Below, in pieces: positions 33,704 to 42,353 of a stretch of 64,000 bases of DNA (the first letter of the stretch is position 1; the number at the start of each line of letters is the position of its first letter). This stretch comes from Micromonospora echinofusca (lineage in GTDB: Bacteria > Actinomycetota > Actinomycetes > Mycobacteriales > Micromonosporaceae), in assembly GCF_900091445.1 (NCBI RefSeq), contig NZ_LT607733.1, forward strand, positions 1,195,501-1,259,500. The letters run 5' to 3'. Under the pieces are notes generated by a model. The model was not told the origin of the DNA. It made no database searches and worked only from the letters and a program-made list of their open reading frames with translations. A program made the position numbers and the translations under genes.

Positions 33704-35026
33704 TTGTACGACGTGATCGTCATCGGCGCCCGCTGTTCGGGTGCGTCCACCGCCCTGTTGCTCGCCCGGCGTGGACACCGGGTGCTCGTGGTGGACCGCT
33801 CGTCGTTTCCCAGCGACGTCATCTCGACGCACTTCCTCTGGCCGCACGGGATGTCCTATCTGAACCGGTGGGGACTGCTGGACGAGGTCCTGGCGGTCAC
33901 TCCGGCGCACACCACGGTCGAGGTGGTCAACGACGGCATCTCGCTGACCGGCTCGGTGCCGACCGACCTGCTGCGTGAGTACTTCCGGGACCTGCACGGC
34001 GACGACTCGGGCGTGGTGCAGAGCTATGCGTCCGTGCGGCGGCGGGTGCTCGACGAGATCCTGGTCGGCGCGGCCGCCAAGGCCGGTGCCGAGGTGCGAA
34101 CCAACTTCACCGTTCGTGAGCTGATCGTCGAGAACGGGCAGGTCGTCGGTATCCGGGGGCGTGCGGTCGACGGAGGGCTGGTCGAAGAGCGGGCCCGGAT
34201 CGTGGTCGGTGCCGACGGCCGGAACTCGTTCGTCGCCCGCACCCTCGCGTTGCCGAAGTACGACGAGCGGCCCCGCTGCACGTTCGCCTACTGGAGCTAC
34301 TGGTCCGGCTTCGACCTCGGCCCGGCACAACTGCACCGGCGCGGCCGGTTGGCCTGCGCGGTGGCGCCGACCAACTTCAACCAGAACATGGTCCTGGTCT
34401 GGGGGCCGAGTGAGTGGTCGCGGGAGTTTCGCGGTGACGTGCCGGGCAACTACCAGAAGGCGTTGGACTTCGTCAGTCCGGAGCTGGGCGACGTGGTGCG
34501 CACCAAGGGGACCAGGGAGGAACGCATCTACGGCACCCTGGACCAGTCGGCCTTCCTCCGGCCACTGCACGGGCCCGGGTGGGTGCTCGTCGGTGACGCC
34601 GAGTCGGCCAAGGACCAGTGCACCGCGATCGGCATCACCCACGCCTTCCGCGACGCCGAGCTGGTCAGCGCCGCACTCGACCGGTGGCTCCGCGGTGACG
34701 CGTCGATCGACGAGGCGATGACCGCCTACGGGGACCGCCGCCGGAGCCAGAACGCTGCCGCCTACCACGACTACGTCTGCACCCTTGCCGAGATGCGTCC
34801 GTACCGGCACGACGAGTTGCAACTGTTCGTCGCGTTGCGGGGCAACCAGCAGGAGACCGACCGGTTCATCGCCACACACGCCGACATCGCGCCGGTGTCG
34901 GAGTTCTTCCAGGCCTCCAACCTCTTCCTGCTCAACGACGCCGCGAAGGAGTCCTCCGCAGACCACGCGGTCTTTGAGGACTTCGCGGAGACCACCCGCA
35001 GCTACCAGCAGAACCTCTTCGCCTGA
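33704..35026 (+). CDS. FAD-dependent oxidoreductase (geranylgeranyl reductase/halogenase-like family)
   Basis: The ~440-residue flavoprotein starts at TTG 33704, eight bases after AAGGA. The N-terminus DVIVIGARCSGASTALLLAR is a Rossmann GxGxxG variant, followed by HRVLVVDRSSFPSDVISTHF, VVGADGRNSFVARTL and the late FAD motif GWVLVGDAESAKDQCTAIGI. This is the GGR/flavin monooxygenase superfamily. No tryptophan-halogenase WxWxIP motif is seen, so a reductase or hydroxylase is more likely. It ends where the oxoamine synthase begins, forming a two-gene unit closed by a terminator at 36744. Confidence 0.85.
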   Translation: MYDVIVIGARCSGASTALLLARRGHRVLVVDRSSFPSDVISTHFLWPHGMSYLNRWGLLDEVLAVTPAHTTVEVVNDGISLTGSVPTDLLREYFRDLHGDDSGVVQSYASVRRRVLDEILVGAAAKAGAEVRTNFTVRELIVENGQVVGIRGRAVDGGLVEERARIVVGADGRNSFVARTLALPKYDERPRCTFAYWSYWSGFDLGPAQLHRRGRLACAVAPTNFNQNMVLVWGPSEWSREFRGDVPGNYQKALDFVSPELGDVVRTKGTREERIYGTLDQSAFLRPLHGPGWVLVGDAESAKDQCTAIGITHAFRDAELVSAALDRWLRGDASIDEAMTAYGDRRRSQNAAAYHDYVCTLAEMRPYRHDELQLFVALRGNQQETDRFIATHADIAPVSEFFQASNLFLLNDAAKESSADHAVFEDFAETTRSYQQNLFA

Positions 35027-35049
35027 TGATCCACCAGGGAGACGAAACC

Positions 35050-36603
35050 GTGACCATCGAGCTGGACCAGCGTGAAGACGGCGAACTGATCGGGATCATC
35101 CTCAAGGCGGCACACTGCCGGGACTTCGAGACCATGACGCGTACCGCGACCGAGGTCTCCGAGATGACCCGCAACTGGGCCACCCACATCCCGTGGGACG
35201 ACCTCGCGTCGCTCGAAGGCGCCGACGACGAGCTGGCCCAGGTGGTCGCCGACCTCACCGAGATGTGGGAGCCGGCCCACCTGCGCAACCCCGTCGACCC
35301 CGACGAGGAGTACGCCCTGGACAAGAACGCGTACGACTTCTACCGGCCCGCCGGCCGCAACCTGCTGACCCGCACCGAGGACTTCTACGGCTGGGTGCAG
35401 GCCCGTCGCCGCACGGAGACGTGGCAGTACTCCCGGGTGCTGGAGGCGGCACCGGACAGCGTTGCCCAGATCACCAACGACCTGGGCCGGCGGGCCCGCG
35501 GCATCAACTTCAACTCGCAGGACTACCTGTCGTTCAACACCCACCCGGCGATCCGGGAGGCGGCGGCCAGGGCGATGCACGACTACGGGCCGCACAGCGC
35601 CGGCTCGCCGATGGTGCTTGGCAACACCCGCATCTCCGACGATCTGGAGGCTGCCCTCGGTGACCTGGTCGGACTCGACCACGTGACGCTCTTTCCGACC
35701 GGCTGGGCGGCCGGCTTCGGCGCGGTCGTCGGTCTGGTCCGGCAGTCCGACCACATCCTGATCGACCGGCTGGCCCACTCCTGCCTCCAACAGGGGGCAC
35801 GGGCGGCCACCCGGAACGTGGTCCGCTACGAGCACCTCAACGTCGAGGCGGTACGCCGGCACCTGACCGAGATTCGGGCCACGGACACCCGCAACGGCAT
35901 CCTGGTGGTCACCGATGGGCTCTTCTCGGTGGACGCGGACTGGCCGGACCTCGTCACCCTGCAACGCATCTGCCGGGAACACGATGCCACGCTGCTGGTC
36001 GACGTGGCGCACGACCTCGGCTCGATGGGGCCCGGCGGCACGGGCGTGCTGGGGATGCAGGACCTGCTCGGCAGCGTCGACATCGTGATGGGCGCCTTTT
36101 CCAAGACGTTCTGCTCCAACGGTGGCTTCGTGGCTTCCAACTCGCCGGCGTTGAAGCAGTACATCAAGATGTTCGGCGGCTCGCACTTCTTCTCCAACGC
36201 GCTGTCGCCGGTGCAGACCGCGGTGGTGCGGGAGGCCACCAGGATCATCCGGTCGGCCGAGGGGGACGTGCTGCGGTCCCGGCTCTTCACCGCGATCCAC
36301 GCCCTGCGCGACGAGCTGACCGGCCGGGGTCTGACCTGCATGGGTGAGCCGTCACCGATCGTGCCGCTACTGATCGGCAACGAGAAGCTGGCGCGGACGG
36401 CGAACCGCCTGCTCTTCGACCGAGGGGTGCTGGCATTCATGGTCGAGTTCCCGGTGACCCCGACCGGCTCGTCCCGGTTCCGGCTTCAGGTGCAGGCCGG
36501 GCACCGGCCCGAGGAGGCCCGCGAGGCGGCTCGGATCATCGAGGGCGCCATCGCCGACTCCCGGGCGTACCTCTCCAGCGCCTTCGGCAGCGCTCCCCGC
36601 TGA
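35050..36603 (+). CDS. Alpha-oxoamine synthase (PLP-dependent acyltransferase) with N-terminal extension
   Basis: A ~517-residue protein starts at GTG 35050 behind AGGGAGA; ATG 35026, overlapping the upstream stop, has no ribosome site. Residues ~110 onward match the family that condenses an amino acid with an acyl thioester (5-aminolevulinate and 8-amino-7-oxononanoate synthases): INFNSQDYLSF, DVAHDLGSMGPGGTGVLG and PLP Lys in GAFSKTFCSNGGF. The first ~100 residues are an acidic helical extension not found in housekeeping members. With the adjacent FAD enzyme it probably makes or modifies an acyl-aminoketone. Neither heme nor biotin genes are near. Confidence 0.87.
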   Translation: MTIELDQREDGELIGIILKAAHCRDFETMTRTATEVSEMTRNWATHIPWDDLASLEGADDELAQVVADLTEMWEPAHLRNPVDPDEEYALDKNAYDFYRPAGRNLLTRTEDFYGWVQARRRTETWQYSRVLEAAPDSVAQITNDLGRRARGINFNSQDYLSFNTHPAIREAAARAMHDYGPHSAGSPMVLGNTRISDDLEAALGDLVGLDHVTLFPTGWAAGFGAVVGLVRQSDHILIDRLAHSCLQQGARAATRNVVRYEHLNVEAVRRHLTEIRATDTRNGILVVTDGLFSVDADWPDLVTLQRICREHDATLLVDVAHDLGSMGPGGTGVLGMQDLLGSVDIVMGAFSKTFCSNGGFVASNSPALKQYIKMFGGSHFFSNALSPVQTAVVREATRIIRSAEGDVLRSRLFTAIHALRDELTGRGLTCMGEPSPIVPLLIGNEKLARTANRLLFDRGVLAFMVEFPVTPTGSSRFRLQVQAGHRPEEAREAARIIEGAIADSRAYLSSAFGSAPR

Positions 36604-36953
36604 GGACGTCTCGTAACTCGATGAAGGCGAGATGCCGGGCGCCCGGACCGGACCGGCAGCCGGCAGATGCCCGTTCCGGTCTGTGAGCCGTACGATGCGG
36701 GCGATGGGATCCCGGTACTGCCCACCATCGGAGTAACGCAGTCGAGGCACCCTCGGATGAGGGTGCCTCCTGCTGATCGCTTCGCTTCTCGCGAAAGACG
36801 GCATTCGCGAGATCCGGTTCGAAGCGGCCCAGGTGGATCAGCTCATGCGTCGTCGAGTACGAACGCTCGCATCAGCTCTGGGCACTCTGCTGCGGAGGGT
36901 GGAGGCGTGCGGAAGATCGCATGCAAGCGCCGGCGCTCGGACAGGGCTGTCGT
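36604..36953. other. 350-bp intergenic region with terminator and a coding-like remnant
   Basis: Apart from the terminator at 36744-36769, bases 36772-36880 contain a coding-like stretch (LIASLLAKDGIREIRFEAAQ) without start or family. The rest shows nothing I can support. Confidence 0.4.
36744..36769. terminator. Terminator after the oxoamine synthase gene
   Basis: A perfect 11-bp stem GAGGCACCCTC / GAGGGTGCCTC with loop GGAT lies 140 bases after the stop, ending the two-gene biosynthetic unit. Confidence 0.8.
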
Positions 36954-37517
36954 TCACTGTCCGAGAAGGCGGTAGCGGAGGTGTACGACGCCGTTTCGGA
37001 ATCGGCGCTCGTCGAGGAGCTCAAGGTCGGTGCGCATGCCTGTCGGCAGCCCTGGCTTGCCCCCTCCGACGACGATGGGCAGGACGACCAGCCGGCACTC
37101 GTCGACCAGCCCGGCCCTGAAAGCCTGCGTCGCGAGGTTCGCGCCTCCTACGGTGAGATCACTGCTGGCCGTGGCCTTCAATTCGCGTGCTGCGGCGGGG
37201 TCGAAACGGCGTTCGAGTCGGGTGTCGGCAGTTGACACCGCGGCGAGGGTCGTGGAGTACACGACTTTGCTCGCCGCCTGCCAGGCGCTCGCGAAGTCGG
37301 CCATGAGGTCGGACTGCGCGGCCAGAGCGGCGTCGGTCTCCCAGACGGCCATCGCCTCGTACAGGCGTCGCCCGTAGAGACACGTGCCCACAGACCGCAG
37401 GAGGTCGGTGTGGAACGCGAACACCTCGTCGCCGATCGGGAACCAGTCGAACGCGCCGCGCTCGTCCTCGATGTAGCCGTCAAGCGATACGTTCGTCACG
37501 TAGATGAGCTTGCCCAT
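36954..37517 (-). CDS. RibD C-terminal/dihydrofolate reductase-like protein
   Basis: The 187-residue protein has the family start KLIYVTNVSLDGYIEDERGA, then GRRLYEAM, DLTVGGANLATQAFRAGLVD and VVLPIVVGGGKPG. This fold binds NADPH, but most stand-alone members have no proven substrate and are not true folate reductases. ATG 37517 follows GAGAGGTG. It heads the run of small single genes. A second family member lies at 54215. Confidence 0.88.
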   Translation of the reverse strand: MGKLIYVTNVSLDGYIEDERGAFDWFPIGDEVFAFHTDLLRSVGTCLYGRRLYEAMAVWETDAALAAQSDLMADFASAWQAASKVVYSTTLAAVSTADTRLERRFDPAAARELKATASSDLTVGGANLATQAFRAGLVDECRLVVLPIVVGGGKPGLPTGMRTDLELLDERRFRNGVVHLRYRLLGQ

Positions 37518-37935
37518 GCCGTCACCTCTCGATGGTCGATCGAACTAGATCCAGTCTCGGGCCGTCTCATGACTCCCTTGTCCCGGGAGGCCAGACCGAC
37601 TGCCTTCACCTGTTCCACGAACGACCCGCGGCGGATCCGACACCGTGCCGGAAACGTCCTCAGACTCGCGCCGCTCGGCGCTCGTGATCGTGAAGCGCCC
37701 GTGCTCGTCGGGATCATGGTCTCCGTACCGGCGGGTCGTCATCTGCCGTGATCAGCGCGCCGAGGTGTCGCAGATCAGTCGACGGAGGACACGTGTGGTC
37801 CGACAGTTGATCTGCCATGCAGCTCTGCCACCGAGGTGCGACAGGGCCGGCGGTCGAGGGATGGCAGGTCAGCCGCCGACGAGACGTCCTGTCATGCCGA
37901 GAACGGTGATGTCCAGAACCCGTAGGATGTGGCCG
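37518..37935. other. 418-bp intergenic region
   Basis: It holds one copy of the short recurring motif (CATCTGCCGTGATCAG, 37740-37755) and a minus-strand frame ending near 37545 without ribosome site or family. No gene is supported. Confidence 0.4.
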
Positions 37936-38670
37936 GTGGGGTGGGAGGCACTCGGGCGGTGGGGCGAAGATGCCGTTCGCATCGAACCGCTCGCCGGCGG
38001 AGTCGCCAACGACGTGTGGAGTGTGCGCGTCGACGGGCGCCTCGCGGTCGGTCGTCTCGGCACCAGGAGCGACGCTGATCTTGCGTGGGAGACAGCGCTC
38101 CTCCAGCACCTCGACCGTGAAGGTCTGACGGTCCCGGTCCCTATCCCGACCACGGACGGCCGGCTGTTCGCCGACGGTCTGGCGGTGATGACCTATCTGG
38201 ATGGCGGACCGCCCGAGACGCAGGCCGACTGGCGTCGCGTGGCCGGCACGCTCCGCGAGTTGCACCGGCTGACGCGGGGCTGGCCGCAGCGCCCAGGCTG
38301 GCGATCGTCGACCGACCTCCTGCACGCCCAGACCGGGACCAAGATCGACCTCGGCGCGATGCCCCCTGAGAGCGTTGCTCGATGCAGAGTGGCGTGGGCG
38401 CGGCTCACCGGGCGCCAGACATGCGTCGTCCACGGCAACCCCGCCAACCCTGGCAACGTCCGCATGACCGCGAGTCAGGTCGCGCTGATCGACTGGGACG
38501 AATCGCACGTCGACGTCCCCGACCTCGACCTCGTGCTGCCCGGCAACGCCGCCGGCCTCGACGACGGTGCGCTCGACATCGCCGGGCAGGCGTCGGCCGC
38601 GTGGGAAGCCGCCGTCTGCTGGGACGACGAGTACGCAGCCAGACGGCTCGCCGAGGTCCGAGCGGTCTGA
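37936..38670 (+). CDS. Aminoglycoside phosphotransferase-like protein with altered catalytic loop
   Basis: The product of ~244 residues starts at GTG 37936 after GTAGGA; ATG 37927 is an alternative. The kinase-like fold is seen in EPLAGGVANDVWSVRVDGR, VMTYLDGG and LRELHRL. The catalytic loop reads CVVHGNPANPGNVRM, where HGD is normal, so Asn replaces the catalytic Asp. The metal motif is ALIDWDE (D-W-D). Phosphotransfer may therefore be lost or weakened. It lies between two copies of the recurring short motif. The likely ancestral role is phosphorylation of a small molecule. Confidence 0.75.
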   Translation: MGWEALGRWGEDAVRIEPLAGGVANDVWSVRVDGRLAVGRLGTRSDADLAWETALLQHLDREGLTVPVPIPTTDGRLFADGLAVMTYLDGGPPETQADWRRVAGTLRELHRLTRGWPQRPGWRSSTDLLHAQTGTKIDLGAMPPESVARCRVAWARLTGRQTCVVHGNPANPGNVRMTASQVALIDWDESHVDVPDLDLVLPGNAAGLDDGALDIAGQASAAWEAAVCWDDEYAARRLAEVRAV

Positions 38671-38783
38671 GAACGCGTTCGAGGAATGGGGTTGTTGGCG
38701 GCCGAGTGCGTACATCTGCCGCGATCAGGGCAACCCGCGAGCGGCTGCGATGCTGACTGCTGCGGCTCGTGCCGCTGCAGCGG

Positions 38784-39155
38784 TTACACGCCTGTGGGGT
38801 AGAGCCTCAGTTGTTCGACCACCACAACAACGGTCGTTCCAGGCGGGACGTCGCGGGAGCCATCGTCGACTTGGACCTGCACAAGTCCCTCGGCTACGCG
38901 CACTGTCAGGAGTTCCTGATCCTGCAGCTCTACTGATCCACGTAACCGGGGGCCATCCCGCAGGATCGCCTCAGCGCCGTCCACCGCGATCGCGTCGGCC
39001 CATCCGAGTATGGCGTCGACGTCGAGTTCAACGTCGACGAGCTCGCCGGCACTGGGCGGCACACCAACCCACTCTGCCCGCACCGGCACGCCCGCTACCA
39101 CGACGTCGACCATTATCGGTGTGCCTGGATGCACCACGAGGACATTCGCTCGCAT
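38784..39155 (-). CDS. Hypothetical protein
   Basis: The 123-residue protein starts MRANVLVVHPGTPIMVDVVV. It is mostly beta-strand forming, acidic, with no hydrophobic segment (ELVDVELDVDAILGWADAIA, VPPGTTVVVVVEQLRLYPTG). It resembles small single-domain proteins found among immunity and accessory genes, but I do not recognise a family. No clear ribosome site precedes ATG 39155. Motif copies flank it at 38713 and 39177. Confidence 0.55.
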   Translation of the reverse strand: MRANVLVVHPGTPIMVDVVVAGVPVRAEWVGVPPSAGELVDVELDVDAILGWADAIAVDGAEAILRDGPRLRGSVELQDQELLTVRVAEGLVQVQVDDGSRDVPPGTTVVVVVEQLRLYPTGV

Positions 39156-39295
39156 GCGCCAGATGATCGCAGCCGACATCCGCTTCTGCCGCTTCCAAGG
39201 CGCTCGTTGACCGGCGGAGATGTCACGCTCCGCACAACTCACCAGCCAGACCCGAGGGGCTTGTCGGGACGGTAGGCCGTTGGCCCTTCTGCCAG

Positions 39296-39643
39296 TCAGC
39301 GGTGGCTGACGACGTTGACCACATTGCCGTCCGGGTCGCGGACGAAGAAGCGCCGGACACCCCACTGCTCGTCGGTGATCGGGTGCACAATCTCTGCGCC
39401 CGTCGCGCGTACCGCCTCGTAGACGGCGTCTACGTCAGCGACCTCCACGCTGAGGTCCGGGTTCACGGAGGCTGCTGCATCTTTGGTGATGAGGATGACC
39501 TGGGCGGTGGGGTCGAACGGTGAGACCAAGTTGACCACCCAGCCCAGGTTCATCTCCTCGCGGAAGCCCAGAAGTTGGTAGAAGCCGCTGCTCGCGACCG
39601 GATCGGCGGTTGTGATATCGGGTACGGCACGGCGAATCGTCAT
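39296..39643 (-). CDS. Glyoxalase/bleomycin-resistance-type (VOC) protein
   Basis: The 115-residue single VOC module has paired beta-alpha-beta units: TIRRAVPDITTADPVASSGF, YQLLGFREEMNLGW, VEVADVDAVYEAVRATGAE and VRRFFVRDPDGNVVNVVSH. It could bind metal or a small molecule; family members include glyoxalases and bleomycin-binding proteins, and the ligand cannot be predicted. It is a single gene between motif copies at 39177 and 39746. Confidence 0.85.
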   Translation of the reverse strand: MTIRRAVPDITTADPVASSGFYQLLGFREEMNLGWVVNLVSPFDPTAQVILITKDAAASVNPDLSVEVADVDAVYEAVRATGAEIVHPITDEQWGVRRFFVRDPDGNVVNVVSHR

Positions 39644-39745
39644 GCCGGATTCTGGCACGCGAGGTACTGGCTCGGGCGAGTGGTGGGCCCCGCTCACCAG
39701 GCGCCAGGGCGGGATGCGGCGCACTCGGACCGTGACATGCCGCGG

Positions 39746-39763
39746 CATCCTGATCTGCCGCCG
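39746..39763 (+). repeat. Intergenic motif copy (CATCCTGATCTGCCGCCG)
   Basis: It lies between the glyoxalase start and the nucleotidyltransferase stop. Similarity to 31168 continues to the right (ACCGAGCGTCAC versus CCCGAGAGTCAC). Confidence 0.35.
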
Positions 39764-39771
39764 ACCGAGCG

Positions 39772-40599
39772 TCACTGCCGAGAACAGCAAGCTCCTCGAC
39801 CGGCGGTCACCGGGGTGAGGCCGACGTGTGTGGCACGTTCCGAGGCCAGGATGGTGGCGCTGAGTTCGATCACGAATGCCCGGACGTCATCGGCGCTGCC
39901 GGGGTCGGTGTCCGGGCCGGAGTCGTACCACCAGTCGCATGCCCAGATGATCAGGTGCGCCCACCGGGGGTGGGTGGTGATGGTCTTGTCGGCGGCCTGC
40001 CGCTTGGACAGTTGCTGGCCGTTCTGGAGGCGTTGAAAGGCCCGGCAGAGGGTGAGCACCGCGTAGGACTGGGCCCCAGCGGTGTTCATCTGGGTCACCC
40101 AGGCCGGCCAGTCGCGGACGTGGTCCAGCAGAGCCGAGCGGACGCGGTTGGGGTCGACGGCGGGTAGCAGGATGTCGGCCGGGGGGCCCAGCAGGCTGCG
40201 GCCGTGATCGTGGACGGCGGACCAGGTCACGAGGCGGTGGGTAGTGGCAGGTAACAGATGCAGCACTTCGCCGGGGCTGACCCGGGCAATGACATGGTCC
40301 CGACCGGTGCCACCGTGCGCCGCGTCGCGCGCGGCAGCCAGTGACACGTATTCCACCTCGATCCTGCCGGCCCACTGTGGGTGTCGCCGGTCAAGGTCTG
40401 TGTGCAGTCCGGCGAGCACGGCGAGGAGGTTCTCGTCCGGGTCGCTGTCGAGTACCGCGAGCAAATCAAGATCACTGCGATCTTCGGCGAAGGCGCCCGC
40501 CACTAGCGAGCCGTGCACGTACAGGCCCAGAAGCCCGCCAGCCAGCGCGGGACTCCACGCGTCACGAAGATCGGATAGAACCATCTCGGGTGGTGCCAC
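39772..40599 (-). CDS. Aminoglycoside adenylyltransferase-like nucleotidyltransferase
   Basis: The 275-residue protein has nucleotidyltransferase motif GLYVHGSLVAGAFAEDRSDL followed by DLLAVL (GS...DxD), and a C-terminal helical domain (YAVLTLCRAFQRLQNGQQLS, KRQAADKTI) like the AadA/DUF4111 architecture. Such enzymes adenylylate antibiotics or other small molecules; whether this one does is unknown. It is divergent from the hydrolase at 40825. Confidence 0.82.
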   Translation of the reverse strand: MAPPEMVLSDLRDAWSPALAGGLLGLYVHGSLVAGAFAEDRSDLDLLAVLDSDPDENLLAVLAGLHTDLDRRHPQWAGRIEVEYVSLAAARDAAHGGTGRDHVIARVSPGEVLHLLPATTHRLVTWSAVHDHGRSLLGPPADILLPAVDPNRVRSALLDHVRDWPAWVTQMNTAGAQSYAVLTLCRAFQRLQNGQQLSKRQAADKTITTHPRWAHLIIWACDWWYDSGPDTDPGSADDVRAFVIELSATILASERATHVGLTPVTAGRGACCSRQ

Positions 40600-40729
40600 C
40601 AGGTCATCCTGCGCTGCGGCCCGTCAGCCCGCCACCGAGTTGAGCCGGCCACAGAAAACACGTTGGCGGATCACGGGCCCGCTGCTAGTTTTCCCGAAGG
40701 CCGTGCGAGAGACCGAGGAGGTGGTACCC

Positions 40730-40780
40730 GTGAACGTTTCGACATGGGTGCTCCCCTCTGGGGTCACGGTCGGGCGATAG
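40730..40780 (+). CDS. 16-codon ORF with consensus ribosome site (leader peptide or truncated gene start)
   Basis: AGGAGGT ends 7 bases before GTG 40730, the best ribosome site in the region. The frame encodes VNVSTWVLPSGVTVGR and stops at TAG 40778. It ends 44 bases before the hydrolase gene. It could be a regulatory leader, or the surviving N-terminus of a deleted gene; the 'LPSGVTVGR' pattern is faintly like an aldo-keto reductase start. Confidence 0.35.
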   Translation: MNVSTWVLPSGVTVGR

Positions 40781-40824
40781 GTCGTCCGGGAGCGCCGTTC
40801 ACGAGCACTCCGAAAGGCACGACC

Positions 40825-41559
40825 ATGCGATTCACTACTGAGCAGCGCCTCGATGACGGCGTCCTCGAACGCGAATTCACTCTCGGCGGGATCCCCGGCA
40901 TCCTGTGGACGCCCGAATCCGCATCGGCACCGGTCCCGCTGATCCTGCTCGGCCACCCCCCGCTCGGGCTGCACAAGATGTACCCCCGTCTGGTGGTGCG
41001 GGCCCGGCACGCTGCGGCGGATGGCTTCGCCGCAGCCACCATCGAGCTCCCCGGCAGCGGTGACCGGCCCCGTTGGGCCGCCGTCGAGCAGGCCCGCGCC
41101 GACCTGCGCCGGGCCATTGACGCCGGCGAGCGGGTCAGCGACGAGATCATCGACGCCCTCGTCCTTCCGCTCGTCGACAAGGCGGTCCCGGAATCGCAGG
41201 CCGCCCTGGATGCCCTCCTGTCGCTGCCCGAGATCAGTGGCCCGGTCGGGTACTCGGGGGGAGTGATCTCCATTGGCATCCGACTGGCGGTGGTCGAGCC
41301 GCGCATCGTGGCCGCCGGCTTCTTCGCAGGGAGCTTTGTGCCTCGCACCATGTTCGAGGAGGCCCGACAGGTCACCATTCCGCTGCATGTCCTGCTGCAG
41401 TGGGATGACGAAGGCAACGATCGGCAGGCGGCCCTGAACCTGTTCGACGCCTTCGGCTCCGTGGAGAAGACGCTGCACGCCAACATGGGCGGACACACTG
41501 GTGTCCCTCACTTCGCAGGGGAGGACGCGGCAAGGTTCTTCGCCCGGCATCTGCGCTAG
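40825..41559 (+). CDS. Alpha/beta hydrolase
   Basis: A 244-residue hydrolase starts at ATG 40825 after AAAGG. The core shows PLILLGHPPLGLHKM, a nucleophile elbow GYSGGVIS (Ser) and a late His in GGHTGVPHFAGEDAARFF. It looks like a dienelactone-hydrolase or acyl-peptidase-type member without a lid. No signal peptide is present. Substrate unknown. Confidence 0.83.
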   Translation: MRFTTEQRLDDGVLEREFTLGGIPGILWTPESASAPVPLILLGHPPLGLHKMYPRLVVRARHAAADGFAAATIELPGSGDRPRWAAVEQARADLRRAIDAGERVSDEIIDALVLPLVDKAVPESQAALDALLSLPEISGPVGYSGGVISIGIRLAVVEPRIVAAGFFAGSFVPRTMFEEARQVTIPLHVLLQWDDEGNDRQAALNLFDAFGSVEKTLHANMGGHTGVPHFAGEDAARFFARHLR

Positions 41560-41945
41560 CCGCAGACCCGGGGGCCCGCCGCCAGGCCAGCAGCAGGCGG
41601 TAGGCGGCGCCGGCCGGCACGCCGCTCATCGAGGACAGGCTCCGGCTCTCCTCGATGGCGGTGGCCAGCAAGTGCACGACCGCCCCGATCGCGGCGGTAC
41701 CGGGCCATCGGCGGTACCGGCCGGTCGGGGCGGAGTTCTGCTCCTGGTGACCGGCTTGATCTCTGCAAGATCAGCTGAACCTACTTCTGTACTCCAAGGA
41801 GTACCCCGACGACAGGCCGTGCGTGCCCGGATCTGCCGCAGGACGTTCAACATGTCGCGTGCGCCGAGCGGTCAACGTACGAGGGCATGCCGTGAGCGGC
41901 GGGTTGCTCTGACCGGGCATCTTCACGGTCCCGGTCTCGCCAGCG
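41560..41945. other. 386-bp intergenic region with a gene-tail remnant
   Basis: On the minus strand, bases ~41562-41700 encode a protein-like stretch (AIGAVVHLLATAIEESRSLS, then VPAGAAYRLLLAWRRAPG) that runs without a stop into DNA antisense to the hydrolase gene. It is probably a truncated leftover. A motif copy (CCCGGATCTGCCGCA) lies at 41826-41840. No intact gene is supported. Confidence 0.4.
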
Positions 41946-42353
41946 TCACCCGTCGTGGAGAACTTGATCCCGGTACTTGCGGAAGCCATGCCAGCCGGTG
42001 CTCTCGGCCGGGTCGCCGCTGAGGAACTCGCCGCTGGAAGTGTCGAGCGCGCGACCACCAACACAGGCAGCGATCCGTGCGATGACCGTCAGGACGTCGA
42101 CGCTGCCTCCACGCACGTGCAACATGATGGAATCGACGGGGTCGTCTGACCCGATGTTGAGTCCGATGCTCCAGGTGGGCCCGGTCAAGTGGCCCCACGC
42201 CGGATTGGAGAGGTCGAGGTCCCGGAAGCTGTCGACTAGCCGCTGCCTGACGTCGCTCGCGGCAGCCAGGACGGGCGGTTCATGGTCCTTCGGCAACTCG
42301 TCGATCGAGTTGGCGTGCGGTGGCGCCTTGAAGATGAATACATCCCAGCTCAA
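41946..42353 (-). CDS. Small conserved protein, possible immunity type
   Basis: A 135-residue acidic protein starts at TTG 42353 behind GGAGA (MSWDVFIFKAPPHANSIDEL, then PTWSIGLNIGSDDPVDSIML, ending GWHGFRKYRDQVLHDG). The 'MSWDV' start and size recall small immunity-like proteins of actinomycetes, but the assignment is weak. It overlaps the gene before it by 4 bases, so the two are translationally coupled. Confidence 0.65.
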   Translation of the reverse strand: MSWDVFIFKAPPHANSIDELPKDHEPPVLAAASDVRQRLVDSFRDLDLSNPAWGHLTGPTWSIGLNIGSDDPVDSIMLHVRGGSVDVLTVIARIAACVGGRALDTSSGEFLSGDPAESTGWHGFRKYRDQVLHDG

